Counted from the first letter of the stretch, positions 38,156 to 51,963 are shown. The stretch: DNA of 64,000 nt from Sycobia sp. Sy_11 (GCA_018907035.1 JACCIC010000028.1:389001-453000); one strand, 5' to 3'. A program made the numbers and translations. The notes: a model not told the origin generated them from the sequence alone.

Positions 38156-39664
38156 CGCGAGCAATTTGTAAATTGACACTAAAGACAAATTTAAATAGAC
38201 GCGCGTCTTTTTTTTCTTCCCTTTTACATTTTCATCCAATTTCGTAAATTAAAGTAGACTGCATAAGTAGTTTGCAGTCTATATACTTTTCTGACGTAGG
38301 AGCTTGCGAACCTTATACCAGGCATATATGTAACGAAACTTACGGGGCTTTAAACTAACCTTTCCGGACTCGAGTTTTGCAATTGTTTTTTTCTCTTCCT
38401 TTTTTTGTTTGTTCGTTTGTTTGTTTGTTTTTATTAGTTATCGAAACGAGGTTTATAATACCGCACTGAATTCGATATTGTCTTTTTTACAGCTGCTTGT
38501 AAACAAAGTTGTAAAATAAAATAGAGAGGCACTGTAATTTAAAGTCCATTGTTTACGCAGTTGGGTCATTGAAGCGCATTGTAAAAATAAGTAACAAAGT
38601 GTGCTGTAAAAATTTTCATTCAATTCGACGAGATAGTATATGGCTTGAGCGAAATTTAATTATAGTAATTTCTCGCTTTTTTCGCGCAATAGCCGACCAT
38701 ATACGAAACTATCAATTCGGAAGCTAATACAAATTAGTTGAATTTATTATTCTCGAGCGTATATTTAGAGATGAAAAGCAAGGAGTTGAAACCGAGAAAA
38801 TTATGCCTATTTATATATAGAGGATTTTACAAGATATCATTTTCACCAGATTAGTACCCGAAAATAACCCTATTATTTTATTTAATTGCTGGTAATGAGA
38901 AGTACTTCGAAATCTAGGTAATTCTGGTTAGTCAATATTAGTTATTAGTGTCTTTTTATAGAATTTTTTTTCACAGTGACGATAAACCCTGAAAGTACCA
39001 ACATATTCCACCGAAACGACTATTCAATAATATTAATTATAAATTACAAATTATGCACTGTTATATTATAAAAATTGCTTTAAAATTTTAATGAAGTAAT
39101 TTTGTCTTCTTTTTTAAATGAATAAAAGGTCGTCAATAAATTATGATTATGAATATAGGGCCATCGAAACTTACATTTATACATTCATACCCATTTTAAT
39201 TGTATTCATTCTCAGCATACAGAAATTTGTGGAAAAGTAACTAAGCATCCATAAAACCTATATATATAAGAAAATTTTCTGGATAATGAAACTTTATAAG
39301 ATAAATGAAATCATCTGAAAAGATTACTTCGCGATTCGAATGCCTCTTCGAGAGTTGGATTTTTGTGCAAATAAAATCTTGATGTTTTAATAAAAAGAAA
39401 AAAATCAATTTTCCACCATATAAAACTACACTATCGAAATTCTCAATTTTGAAAAATCGCTTTCTCATCTTATCATCTAATCCTCCTTAGTATCTCAATT
39501 TCGCGGTTCGTTTCGCGATCATAAATATAATATTATAAGCGAAGTTTATTATAAAGCACTGTATGTATAATCTTATTTCCAAACACATTATGCGCTAAAG
39601 CTCCTAAAGACCTCGTAAAACGTACGAATTCATAAAGTCAAGTATGCAGATATATATCTATATG

Positions 39665-39739
<75 letters not shown>

Positions 39740-39740
39740 A
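39665..39740. repeat. (CA)n microsatellite
   Basis: About 34 CA units, then tacacacaaa. Confidence 0.96.
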
Positions 39741-39841
39741 CAAACGTTACAAGCCATGATTCATTCGGTTTATGTTAAAAACAGTAAATAAATCAATAAA
39801 TAAAAAGGCTAACAGTTAGAATTAGAAAATACTAAGATAGG

Positions 39842-39847
<6 letters not shown>

Positions 39848-39896
<49 letters not shown>
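39848..39896. repeat. (GA)n microsatellite
   Basis: About 24 copies. Confidence 0.97.
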
Positions 39897-39898
<2 letters not shown>

Positions 39899-40198
39899 TG
39901 TAAAATATACGAATACGTTATATATTCCAATGCTCGTTCCCATATACCTGATTTTCTATTAATCAATGTTCGTAATTTTGCTTTTGAACCCATTGCACCT
40001 CCCGTGTCTCGTTTCTCTCACTAATACCTATAACCGTCTATTATATATGTCCATATGCGTGTATTCATCTTTATACTCATGCTCATACTCATACTATATA
40101 TATATATATAATCCTTTATGCGTTAATGCTCGCGATGCGGCGGGCGCGGCACACGCCTCAAGTGCACCGTGGGGAAACCTATCCAGCACATGTGTTAT

Positions 40199-40201
<3 letters not shown>

Positions 40202-40243
<42 letters not shown>
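40202..40243. repeat. (TC)n microsatellite
   Basis: About 21 copies. Confidence 0.97.
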
Positions 40244-40245
<2 letters not shown>

Positions 40246-40489
40246 GTCTTTCTGTCTCTCGCATATAATAGCGAGCGCGCGAGATAAGCCTCCGAGCGCT
40301 TATTATATTATTTGGCGTTTAACTATCTATATTGATGTTTTTGTTTCAGTATACTTCTGGTGTGGGTGCCTTCGGAAGGAGGAGTTCGAAGGGGTGTGCG
40401 CGAAAGGAAAATTCTTAAAAACTACATATTCCGTCGATAAAAAACAATGGAAGTTCTATATATTGGGATGAAATAGAGGTTGCCGGATA

Positions 40490-40491
<2 letters not shown>

Positions 40492-40534
<43 letters not shown>
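40492..40534. repeat. (TA)n microsatellite
   Basis: About 21 copies. Confidence 0.96.
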
Positions 40535-40538
<4 letters not shown>

Positions 40539-40712
40539 TCTTCTCTATCCGTCTCTTACTCGCAATCATGGTTCTTTTCCATTTTTTTTTTTCGAAAACG
40601 CGTTATTCTCTCCGCGCGCAATTCGAGAAAATAGAAAATTGCTCCAGTTCTCCTGCAGGAGTCGCTTTAAGCGACTGCGAAATCTGAATTCGATCCTCTA
40701 TATGCGGATCTC

Positions 40713-40715
<3 letters not shown>

Positions 40716-40762
<47 letters not shown>
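40716..40762. repeat. (TA)n microsatellite
   Basis: About 23 copies. Confidence 0.96.
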
Positions 40763-40768
<6 letters not shown>

Positions 40769-41421
40769 GTTTACCTTTGGATATTCGTCGAATCCCGCAA
40801 TAGATAATATTTACCGTCGATAAAAGTCCTTTCAGATTTAAAATCACTCGGGCATTCTGCTTTAGGCTTTATATACTTTTTTCGCGAACGTTCGATTTGC
40901 ATGAAATTGATTTTAGCTCCGATACCCGGGGAAAAAAATTCCAATTTAATATCCACGAAGCGCAAGCCAGACAGAAGCAAATTATGAAAATAAGTCTATT
41001 TAACAGTTTCATTTCGGAAGGTGAGAGGGGAAGAAATAGAAATGTATGGAAATTCATAATATGTTTAGCCGGATATAATAATAATGAGCAAAAATTTCGA
41101 TATCGTCCCCATTTAACGTGAAATTAATTGACCTGTTATGGAAAATTACATTATTTCTGACTTTGAGATATATTCGACAACAATGGTATTTTCAAAATAA
41201 TAATAACGGATATCTTTAGTTTTACTATAAAAACTATTGTAATGAATTGAAATTTTACTTGAAAATATTCAAAATTAGTCATATTTAATTAAATTGATTG
41301 TCAAATAATAAGCAAGCTTTATAGTTTTTTTAATACACAAATAATAGAAAAAATCTGTCTTTCGTCTTTACAAAACCACGCTTTAATGATTGATTGGAAC
41401 TAAGATAATGAATAAATAAAT

Positions 41422-41528
<107 letters not shown>

Positions 41529-41758
41529 GTTAAAGGTAACGTTCCTTTTATTTCCGTATTCGCAATAAAATTTTATTACGGGTTCGAAGTTTCTAACCAG
41601 ACGCTCAAACGAGTCTTAAATTTTATTCTAATTAGGCCCAATTTAGCGAACCACCACAGAAGGCTCTTCTTAAATTAAATCGCCTATCATTCGTTGAAAT
41701 TATCTCAAGTTCATTTTTTCGTTTATCCACTGTTTAAACAAATCAATCTGTTTAAAAG

Positions 41759-41763
<5 letters not shown>

Positions 41764-41799
<36 letters not shown>
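41764..41799. repeat. (TA)n microsatellite
   Basis: About 18 copies running into ttatttattc. Confidence 0.95.
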
Positions 41800-41802
<3 letters not shown>

Positions 41803-41947
41803 TTATTCAATAAATACAGACACGTTTAAGATTCGCGCAATTGTTATTGCAAGGGAACACCGTACGTATAGGCACGCGAGTGTTATATCAACGATCCCGG
41901 CATTGTAATAATATTAAGCGATAGGTTATGTTTCGAACACCTGCGAC

Positions 41948-41950
<3 letters not shown>

Positions 41951-41994
<44 letters not shown>
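41951..41994. repeat. (TA)n microsatellite
   Basis: About 22 copies. Confidence 0.96.
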
Positions 41995-41996
<2 letters not shown>

Positions 41997-42229
41997 ATTT
42001 AAATGATATATAATAATGTTATAAAACATTTGTTTTCCTTGTTAGACCCTCGCGGGTTATACGGCTCACGCACCGAGCGCGAGCGCGCGATCCGCGCTCG
42101 TTTTCTTTTCAACAACATCCTATACCGATCGATCGTTCGTTCTCCCCCCCCCCCCGCTCCCTCTGGGGCAGTGCGCGAAGAGGCAGCCGGTCGTTTATTC
42201 TGAAACATGCGGGAACAAAGGTTCCCTCC

Positions 42230-42416
42230 TGGATACATACAACTTCCCTCTTTCTTTCCTCCCGTCTTCATCTCTCCCGCTCTCTCTCTCTCTCTCTCTC
42301 TAGCCCAATACGCTACGGAGCCCTTATTCGCATCTTCATCTTTCCATCGCGCTCTTTCTTGGTACTACCACTGCGTCCCGTTCGCTTACACATATACACC
42401 GATGCCAATTCGCATC

Positions 42417-42450
<34 letters not shown>

Positions 42451-42719
42451 TTCTCAGCCGCTCCGAACTATCGCCGCACTCGTTCCCTCGGTCTTCTCGC
42501 TTCCTCGCGCTGTAGCTCGGCGCGATGCCTGCTGCCATTGAGAAGGAAGAGGGAGGGGTTGGGAGGAGGAGGGAGAAAGAGTGAGTTAACTCAGAAGAGG
42601 CTGTGGTAAACGCCTTGCAACCTGTTCTGCCTGCGGCTTAGTTTCTCTTTTCCCGCGGTAGCGCAAGGGGCATCCTATCATGTCGTTCTCACTCTCCTGC
42701 TCCTCTCCCTCTCTCCCTC

Positions 42720-42755
<36 letters not shown>

Positions 42756-42811
42756 CGTCTCCCTCCTTTCCCTGCTCTGTCGGTCTTTCGTTTCCTCCTC
42801 GCGCTCTCTCA

Positions 42812-42862
<51 letters not shown>

Positions 42863-43163
42863 GTTCTCGATTGCGACGGGCGAGCGCGCGCGCATAACGC
42901 AGAAGGAAACGCGGCGTAGTTCGAAAAGAGATGCAGCGCAAAGAGAAAGAGGCGCGGGCGAATGGAGCAACACCCGTGAGGTGCAGGTATACAAAGCAAG
43001 GGGCCCGGAGAATGGTGAGGGAGGGAGAGAGCAAGAGAGAAAAAGAGAGGAAACGAAGGAGAGCGGCATAAAAAATTACGCGCACGGAGGCGTAGACCAA
43101 TTCTTGCAATGAGACACAGAGGGTGGCGAGGGGGCGCAGGGACGCGTCTGCCTTGCATAGTCT

Positions 43164-43212
<49 letters not shown>

Positions 43213-43250
43213 CTCTCTATCTATCTATCTCTCTCTATCTATCTCTCTCC
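42230..43250. repeat. Pyrimidine-rich tract with five (TC)n arrays
   Basis: TC arrays at 42281-42301, 42418-42448, 42723-42752, 42820-42858 and 43164-43250. The last mixes TC with TATC units. Between 42920 and 43080 the bias reverses and the plus strand is purine-rich. Confidence 0.9.
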
Positions 43251-43413
43251 ATCTTCCTATCATATACGCTATCTTTCTCGTTCCCAGCTGGACTCATCTA
43301 TCGCGCACACACGCACGCACTCGTTCTATCACCCGTGCACTATATATACGCACATTGACATTCGTATTTTCTCGTAATGTCTTCCGTATATTCTGCTCTT
43401 TAGGTGTGGCCTG

Positions 43414-43415
<2 letters not shown>

Positions 43416-43452
<37 letters not shown>
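43416..43452. repeat. (TA)n microsatellite
   Basis: About 18 copies. Confidence 0.95.
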
Positions 43453-43457
<5 letters not shown>

Positions 43458-44027
43458 GTAGCCCGTTTATTCTCATGTGTCCGGCTAGTAGTAGTGTGCG
43501 TTTGTCCTTCGTTTATGTGCGCGCATTACAGTAACCGTATATAAACCTTTTATTATATACATATATTCGCTTTGGGCTCTCCTATTCTACACATATGCAT
43601 AATTATATGTATTCATGATTTACGACGTCTATTATTTCAATCACGCTCTCGCTTGGCAATGCCTCTACATTTTTACAATTATATTCTACGAAAAGACCTG
43701 CTGTCAATTTGTCAATGGAAAGCTTGCCAATTGATAAATTATCTCGTTCCTTATAAAAGAAAATCGAAAATAATGGGATTAGATGATCTCATCTATATAA
43801 TTATTATAAACCGAGTGATAAAGTAGAATATTATTGAGTAAAAAAACTTGATCTATCTCTACGAGTTAATTTTTTAATCGTCATATAATCCGCAGATCAT
43901 TTATAGAAGTGAAAAATACAAAATTACTTTTCCTGTTAATTTTTCGAAAGAAATTGTTGTGTATATATATAGATATCTATAAAATAATCTAGATTTATAA
44001 ATTAATAAATATTATTTATCGACCATA

Positions 44028-44178
44028 CAGTCTTTACATAATAATATAGTATAATAATATATTAAATAATAATTTATATAATGATAATAACATCTTTTTA
44101 TATAATAATGACTATTATATAAAAATATACTGACGGTAATTATATTAGTATAATATATTATTTTATGAAGACTATAAG
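44028..44178. repeat. AT-rich foldback with a perfect inner hairpin
   Basis: The left arm at 44028-44060 and right arm at 44142-44178 are inverted copies (AGTCTT at one outer end, AAGACT at the other), matching at roughly 28 of 34 positions by eye. Inside, TTTTTATATAATA at 44096-44108 pairs perfectly with TATTATATAAAAA across a five-base loop. The AT-rich composition raises the chance of accidental pairing. Confidence 0.5.
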
Positions 44179-44772
44179 ACCGACCACGACATTTCTTAAT
44201 TGAATTCAAAACGGTCGACATAACTAAAATTTTTGATTGTTAGATTCATAAACAATTAAAAAATTTATTTCAATAGGTAATTAGTAAAAATTTGTAATTC
44301 CATTTTCATTATATTATTATACATTTCTACCATACAAGAATGCAATTTTGGCTCTATTATAGGTATAATTGGTCCGGGGCGCGTTAGAGGTGATTTCGTG
44401 TGGCTCGCTTCTAATTTGCGTGAGATTTAACCGAAAAGTTTTCTGGAGCATGGCTATTAGATGACTCGAAAATCACACCTCAGCAGTATAATTGCCCAGT
44501 CCCTACATATATATATAGATACATACATACATACATCCTTCGTACCCCTAGCCGGTTTGGTCCGCACCTGCTTCTTACGCATTATCTACACGGGATTGGA
44601 AGATTAGCCTATACCTCGAATTCTGTTATATTTTCGTTTTTTTTATTGTATATATATTTAGATACACTTAGCCTTTTGTATACCTATTAGATACGATAGA
44701 AATTTTTTTATTGTTTCTTTAAAACTTCTGAGTAATCTGTCATTCCCTGGTGAACTTTTCCCACCGCTCGCC

Positions 44773-44775
<3 letters not shown>

Positions 44776-44828
<53 letters not shown>

Positions 44829-44846
44829 GTAGTAGTAGTAGTAGTG
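44776..44846. repeat. (TA)n followed by (GTA)n
   Basis: About 25 TA units, then seven GTA units. The trinucleotide tract is the only clear (GTA)n in the window. Confidence 0.96.
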
Positions 44847-45005
44847 ATTTTTAGCTACCCCAGGTATTATGTCTCCGGACGATTTATCCCTTAATCGACG
44901 AGGACCCATCGTCCGGCACATAGAATTCGCGCGGAACCGAAGTTTTTTCTACACCGACGACTTGTCAATATATAGGATTCACAAGTCATCCTCTTCAATT
45001 TACTT

Positions 45006-45008
<3 letters not shown>

Positions 45009-45037
<29 letters not shown>
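45009..45037. repeat. Short (TA)n microsatellite
   Basis: About 14 copies. Confidence 0.93.
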
Positions 45038-45040
<3 letters not shown>

Positions 45041-45379
45041 GTGAATGGCTGTTTTCCAATGTGTCCCTCACACTCCCTCCCCCTCACTCCGAAAACTGTA
45101 TAACACGCTCCTTGCGCCCGATCCCTCGCGGTCCTTTCATCCGGCGGCTGTTTCGCGCGCCCGTTTTTTGCCCCTCCCCCACCCCCCTGGTCTGCATTTA
45201 TAGAGGCAGTCTACAAAGGCGCGCGCGCCCAGTCTCCCTTCGTTCGTTCGGCTGCGCGTCAACCGCACCTACACATAAATATATCTGGTGCGCGCCCGCC
45301 TTAAATAATACGGGCTTCTCCTTTTCACGGATTTTCCAGCTTTCGACTCTGGCGCGCGCCTCGGCTGCGGGGAAAGCTC

Positions 45380-45380
<1 letters not shown>

Positions 45381-45440
<60 letters not shown>
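45381..45440. repeat. (TA)n microsatellite
   Basis: 30 copies between CpG-rich flanks. Confidence 0.97.
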
Positions 45441-45443
<3 letters not shown>

Positions 45444-46507
45444 GGAGGATTACCCGTTGGGACTGCCCGATATTTACGCGAATATCTTTGGCAAAATATA
45501 CGGCCCTGGGGCGCCTGGAATAAGGTTATTGAGCGGCTTCCCTATGTACCTTTTTAGTACATAATTTTTCTTCGCAGTTCGTAAATTTCACGATTCGCAT
45601 TATCTTGCGTTTATTAGGATTGCGTGTGTCTTTATAACGAAAAAAAAATTTTTGAAACATTATAAAAAGTATATGTAATGAAGATTCGAATATACATATA
45701 TATGAAGTTTTATGACATTAAAAGAAATATAATAATAATGAAGCAACGATTCTGCTGAAATCGATATCAATTTTAATTTCTACACTTTCAATGAAATATT
45801 AAACAAAAATTGAAAATATAAAAATGAAAATATTAAACAAAATACCGGAATTATTAATAGTTCGTCTAAAAGAAGTACAATAATACACTTCCCAAGTATT
45901 ATAGTTCATTTGTCTTAAGAATTCTGTACGTTGTTCACATTGTTATTATTTTTTTTTTGTTGATCTAGATATATTCAATATCAATTTATATTACCGAAAT
46001 AAGCATTCATATTTTTTATCGATACAATTAGGTTATGAGCAAAATTTTTTTATTTTTGAGTTTCTATACGCTTACTTACTTTGAGCAGTGAGTTAAATAT
46101 CAAAAGAATTATAATCTGATAAAATTAAAGAAATAAGCATCTGGCACATAGGTATTTGAAAGTAACATAAGAACTCCTTCCAATTGAATGAACGATATTT
46201 CTACGTGTCTGCGATAAGCCCCATAAATTTCATAAATTTTTCTCTATAAATACACACACACACACACCTATTGTTTGCAGTTGCGTTCATATATAATACA
46301 CGAGCAATAATGCCTCCGCGCATATAATCTACGCGGGACAAGAGCAATACCTGAACGAAAATATAAAAGTCGAAGCAGATGAAGCCGAAGGGGAGGGGGG
46401 CGAACGGAAAGAGAGGGTCAGAAAAAAGAAAGTGTGAAAGTATAAGGAGCAGCAGCATCATCTTGGGGAAGGAGACAAGAGTATTGCCGGGTGAACGAGC
46501 GGGCGGA

Positions 46508-46509
<2 letters not shown>

Positions 46510-46552
<43 letters not shown>
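46510..46552. repeat. (TA)n microsatellite
   Basis: About 21 copies. Confidence 0.96.
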
Positions 46553-46557
<5 letters not shown>

Positions 46558-46613
46558 TATGCGTGTGTGTACATGTGCATGCGTGTTTGACGAGAAAAAT
46601 ACGCCACTCGAGG

Positions 46614-46622
<9 letters not shown>

Positions 46623-46666
<44 letters not shown>
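46623..46666. repeat. (GA)n microsatellite
   Basis: About 22 copies in a purine-rich stretch that runs from about 46380 to 46750. Confidence 0.96.
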
Positions 46667-46669
<3 letters not shown>

Positions 46670-49245
46670 GAGCGGTGTGCAACAAAAAAGACGGACGGAG
46701 AAAAAGAGGGAAGCGAGGATGTGTGGAGAAGGGGTGGGGGAGGAGAAGGGCAGTAGCTTTTATGTAACGCGCGCGCACGGGCGCACGGGCCAGCCGCGGT
46801 GTGCCGTCGGAATTTAGGTCACTTAAATCATGGCCAAACTGTTGCTCTTGCAGTTAGCGTCATTCTTTATACCGCGCCGTGTATAACAGCTAGAGACGAT
46901 GATAAGGGCGCAATTTCGTCGCTCTAATATACGCGTATACGAATGGAGTTTGTGAAAAAAGCTCGTATTCGCCGGTAAAGTAATAATATGGCCGAAAGTC
47001 TGCGCGATTGGATTTTAGGATTTCTTCCGTCGAATTGACCGCGATGCCGGCCAATTTATGCTTTTAATATCGTCGGGGCAACCGATTTAATTTCGCCTTA
47101 AAGTTTCTCGTTAATAGCACCTTATTTTTTACCGTATAAGTTTCTAATTATTGAAGAATTTCCGTTTTCAATCGAATATATCGTTGTAGAGGGCTAACCT
47201 CAAAGTCGGTGAAAAAACAAATTATACTAATACAAATAAAATAATAAAATAAAATTATTTCAATCCGTGAAAATATTAAATTGAATAAAAGCCTCATTGT
47301 TGCTCGTACTTATTGCACGTCGGTCGAACTATTCGTCCGGCTGTTTCACTTAAATAGAGATTTTGTTACTTCTAATTTTACTTGTTTGAATTTTGCGCCC
47401 TCGAAAGTATACAGAAGCCAATAAAAACTAAACAAAAACTAAAATATGATATATTATACTCCGCAGCTTAAGTTTGACTTTTATGTTTATCTTTACTCTT
47501 TCCTTCTCTCTTTCTCTCGCTCTCTCTTTCGCTCCCATTTTCTTTGTGGCTTCTCCCATGTGCCAAAAATCAAGTTTAAGCAAATTGCATATGGACGGTA
47601 TAATTTTCAAAAAATGATTTAAGACACATTCCGGCTGCTTCACATTTGTAAGTTAATATATTCTTGCTACCTCTTTACGAGTCTGCTCTCTTTATAAAAT
47701 AAATATAATAAATAAGTAAATAAATAAGAGCTTCGCTACTGTTGAAGAGAAATGGATTTTTTTTAAGAATTGAAATTTAAAGGTGTTAACTTTATAAAAC
47801 TTGCACAGTTAATTAAACATTTGTATAATAATCGTAGATTTTTTTGTTATTGGTATTTTTTATTAATAACTTTTAATCATTATTATTTATCTTTTTACGT
47901 ACAGGTAATATATTTTTTTAAATATAGGACTTACAACTGATATAATTTATCTGTTGAATAAAGGAAATGATTAAGCTAAATTAATGTTTACGAATGCAAA
48001 ATTATCAAAGTAAATTTCTAAATAAATAAAGTTGTAGGAAATAAATATAAATTAGAGGGAAAAATGCCAATGCGATAAAATAATTGCTTAGATTTCATTA
48101 GAATCTAACCTTTTGAATTAAAATAAAAATGTAAGCTTTTATTGTATTTCCCTATATAATTGAGCATTGTGCGTAATTAGCTTTCACGGCGTAAAATCCA
48201 ACTTTTTTTGACGCCGTGCTTAAAAATCCAATGGTCGTGTAAAATTGAATGTTAAATACAGAACGGAGAACAAAGGCGTGCACGTAGCAATCGTCGAAAT
48301 GCTCGGGCTCTCCGCTACAGTTTTCCCTTAACATTCGTCGATTGTAGAGGCCGGTGTGCAAAAAACTTGCTTTCGGTATCCATTTTTTGTCTCATAGCCG
48401 ATATGTTATCGACACGTTGGGTGTTACTGTACAAAACAACCCCGGTGAAAAGAAAAATAAAATAAAAAAAAAGTTGCTAAATTTTTACGATAATAATTTT
48501 ATATGCATTTGTAGGAAATGTAGCTTGTGTTTCTCCCGTAACTTCTCGAAACCTTTGCACGGCAACGATGTAACATAATAGCAATGTCAAAAACCTCAGA
48601 CGTGTTCGACTCGCTCCGAACAATTCGTCGGTATTATGCAAATGTAATTATGTACTACTGTCTGTTACGTACGGAGGCGCGCACGGACACGCACACGCGC
48701 GCACAGCTGGCGAAAGGCGCGGATAATATCTGTGCTAACTAACCCTTCAGCATGTATAAATCACGTGGTAGGGGGAAGAGGATTCCCTTTTCCCTTTGCC
48801 GCGCGCGGGCGCGTATTGCTTCGCGCGCAAATAATCGTTAAATCATTTTTATGCACACGAGTTTCTGAGGTGTTTTCTTTTATGTTACTTCTCGGTTTGT
48901 ACGGTAAACCGAATTTTTGCGAAAATACGGCCGTTTGTGCCGGGAACGAGGAAAAAAGAGGAGAACAACCTGAGTTCGTAAAACGAGCGCGATTCCCTCA
49001 GAACAAATTACACACACGCGCGCGCACGCGCACAAATATATGGATAAGTGGAAGTTACGTATTACAATGAAGGACAGGGGAATCGAAAAGCGTCTCTTTA
49101 TATAAATATACTGGGCGGATTCGCCACTTCTTGCCCCGTTTATTGTGCTACCCGGGCGGGCAAAGAACAGAGCCGCCGCGCGGTTTCATTCGCTCCGGCG
49201 GGACGCTCGTTTAATTGCTCGTGTTGCCCCACCTCGCTTCCTGTG

Positions 49246-49249
<4 letters not shown>

Positions 49250-49295
<46 letters not shown>
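49250..49295. repeat. (TA)n microsatellite
   Basis: About 22 copies, followed by three copies of CAAACA-type units. Confidence 0.95.
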
Positions 49296-49297
<2 letters not shown>

Positions 49298-50459
49298 AAC
49301 ACAAACACAAACGCAGACATGTACACACCGTCACTTCGGCTCGGAACTCATTGTGAGCCTAGCGAGCGCAGAAGCGAGGCGCGTTTTTTGCAATTTCACG
49401 GATGAGAAAAGAAAATTATGTGTACATAGCGTAAATGTATATACGGCCGATGAAGAGCCGTTAGAGAGTAAAGAAATTGAAACGTCTTTGATTTTATAGA
49501 TTAAAAATATTTATTAAGCAGCAGTTAAGATAGCTGTTAGCTAAAGGATCAAAAATAGGTGTTTAATTAATAGGACAGAATTAGATCTTGTTTTTAAAAA
49601 TAAATGTTTGTCTAGTGGATGGTAGGATGAAATGAAACCGCTTAAGTCCCAATTAAATTTTATTTGTTTCAACAAAATATTAGTTCCTTTCGCCGTGTTA
49701 AATTACTTATTGAATTTATTCAATACTCATTATATCAACTAACTTCTTTCGTATAAGTACGTATTATGTGGCTTAAGAAATACTTTCCTCAGTGTAACCA
49801 TTAAATTTTGTAGCCTTCGAAAATATTGATTATTTCAAAGAGATTATTGTTTTATCATAATAAGTTCATTCGTCTCACTTTGAAGTAGCTTTGAGATATT
49901 GGATGATAGAGTGAAAGCACATACACATTATACATATAGAACTTTTCGTAAACGCTTGCCATGAAAAAAACTACGCAGAAGGATTTTAAAATTAACAGGG
50001 CAATCTCATCCATGAAGGAATAGTCTGTGACATGACTTTATTACAATATTATCAATAGATATTTAATAGACGGGAAGCGCACTAATATTCCCTTTTAGTT
50101 CGTGTGCATTAGATCTAAATCATTGTTAATATTAAAAGACATAAAAAAAAGGATTATGTTACATGGCAGCTGCTTTAATTTGAATAATTTTTTAAAACGA
50201 ATTTTATTTTTACGATCACACTTATATCGTTTTACATTTTTAATAAAAAATATATAAAAGGTATAAAATAATTTAATGAAACCATAGGCATATTTTTGTT
50301 ACACTCACGGAAATTCAATACAAACATTTAATACTTTATTTTTATAAAGAAAAAAAATGTGATAAGTTTTTTTTTTTATTTTTGAATATTTGGAAAAAAG
50401 AAAAAAAAGTAAACAAACACGCATTCGCCCTTCATACGCGATATCAACCACAGTGCTTT

Positions 50460-50461
<2 letters not shown>

Positions 50462-50514
<53 letters not shown>
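50462..50514. repeat. (TA)n microsatellite
   Basis: About 26 copies. Confidence 0.97.
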
Positions 50515-50518
<4 letters not shown>

Positions 50519-50993
50519 AGCTTTTTACATATTTTACAAATTATGATTTGAAAGGCGGATAAACTTATAGATATTTCATTTATCATATTTTATACTCCTT
50601 ATACTATCGTGCTTCGAACGCAAGACTGTATTTTTATCACCGTACCGTTTTTCATTGCTGCATTAAAATTCAGGCAATACTTATATATATGACAAATTCG
50701 TGTTTTGTTTTGACAAAAATTTTCCGCGATAATATTTCAGGTTGAATTAAAGGACAGCGCGAGATACGGCAGACACACGTACCTACATATGTTGCGAAAA
50801 ATTAAAAATGCAGTTACCGCCGCTAGTTCATAAATATTCATGTTTGGGGCCACCTTAACTGATAAAATCCTCTTTTTTTTGCTTTTTATTCGCGTACGCA
50901 CGCACACGCACATTTATATATAGCGCAGCTTTAATGTCGAATAAATCGAAGCTCCGGCGACTTTCGTATATACATATATACGAATATATATAC

Positions 50994-50995
<2 letters not shown>

Positions 50996-51043
<48 letters not shown>

Positions 51044-51051
51044 CATACACG

Positions 51052-51086
<35 letters not shown>
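50996..51086. repeat. Two (TA)n arrays
   Basis: About 23 copies at 50996-51042 and 15 at 51057-51086, preceded by two cgaatatata units. Confidence 0.95.
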
Positions 51087-51089
<3 letters not shown>

Positions 51090-51308
51090 CACATATGCAT
51101 GGCTTTTAATGCGATTCGATATTGCTGAGTGTATAATTTAAATTGAAGCGCGCCGGGCGCGCGCGAGATCCACCCGTGCTGCGCGCGCGCGCGCGCTATC
51201 GGCATCAAAGCGAGACGCACTCGTAACTCTTTGATATACAGATTTCAAATCTCGATCCCGCTGTCGCGCGGTCGCTCTACATACTACGCACACATATACG
51301 CATATCCG

Positions 51309-51316
<8 letters not shown>

Positions 51317-51359
<43 letters not shown>
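51317..51359. repeat. (TA)n microsatellite
   Basis: About 21 copies, entered directly from a short (GT)n tract. Confidence 0.96.
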
Positions 51360-51364
<5 letters not shown>

Positions 51365-51914
51365 GACCGATTGACGCGGCTCGCCTGCCAGTAAAACTTT
51401 CCGCCCGCTTTGTCAACGTACCCATTCAAAACCATAGTCGCCGATTCCTATATTAGAACGTCAAGATAAACTGTGGGAAATTGGTAAGCAAAAAGTAAAG
51501 TGTAATTTATACATGTATATAATAACGTGAATAACAGATACAGGTGGAGTACGATTATTTAAATAATCAAAATTCAAGCATAATATAACTTTCTAACTTT
51601 CTCATTACCTCCACAGATATATGTTTATCCAATCTGAAATGAACAAAGGCCCAACGCTAATGCGCGCACAATTGAAATTCCGGTATCATTTGTTTTACAG
51701 CGAGCCCGGGCCATATCCGCGCCGCAGAGTTTCGCGCGCGATGCCGGCACGCTAAAGCATGCGCGAGAAAAGTCGCTTCAAAATTTTACTTCGCCACCCA
51801 CTGTTAATCTGAAATATTTACGGCGAGCATTCTTGCCCAGAGCTTTAATGTAACGGGCTTTAAAACTTTAAGGGGGCCGATAAATCATTGAAGCGGGAAG
51901 GACAATGAAAGCTG

Positions 51915-51915
<1 letters not shown>

Positions 51916-51960
<45 letters not shown>
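51916..51960. repeat. (TA)n microsatellite
   Basis: About 22 copies. Confidence 0.96.

Positions 51961-51963
<3 letters not shown>

Larger units (their letters stand above)
34485..39000. other. Intergenic DNA, GC-rich patches and microsatellites
   Basis: CpG-rich around 34.4-35.1 and 37.0-37.9 kb, AT-rich elsewhere. Long T-rich pieces (35258-35308 and 38389-38430) include TTTG-type simple repeats. A G run of 17 lies at 37796-37812. No gene recognised. Confidence 0.55.
44191..49500. other. Intergenic DNA, mixed composition
   Basis: CpG-rich at 44.9-45.5, 46.4-47.1 and 48.6-49.4 kb, AT-rich at 45.6-46.2 and 47.2-48.1 kb. The 231-codon frame at 44869-45564 runs through two (TA)n arrays and is not supported as a gene. 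No conserved domain seen. Confidence 0.5.
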
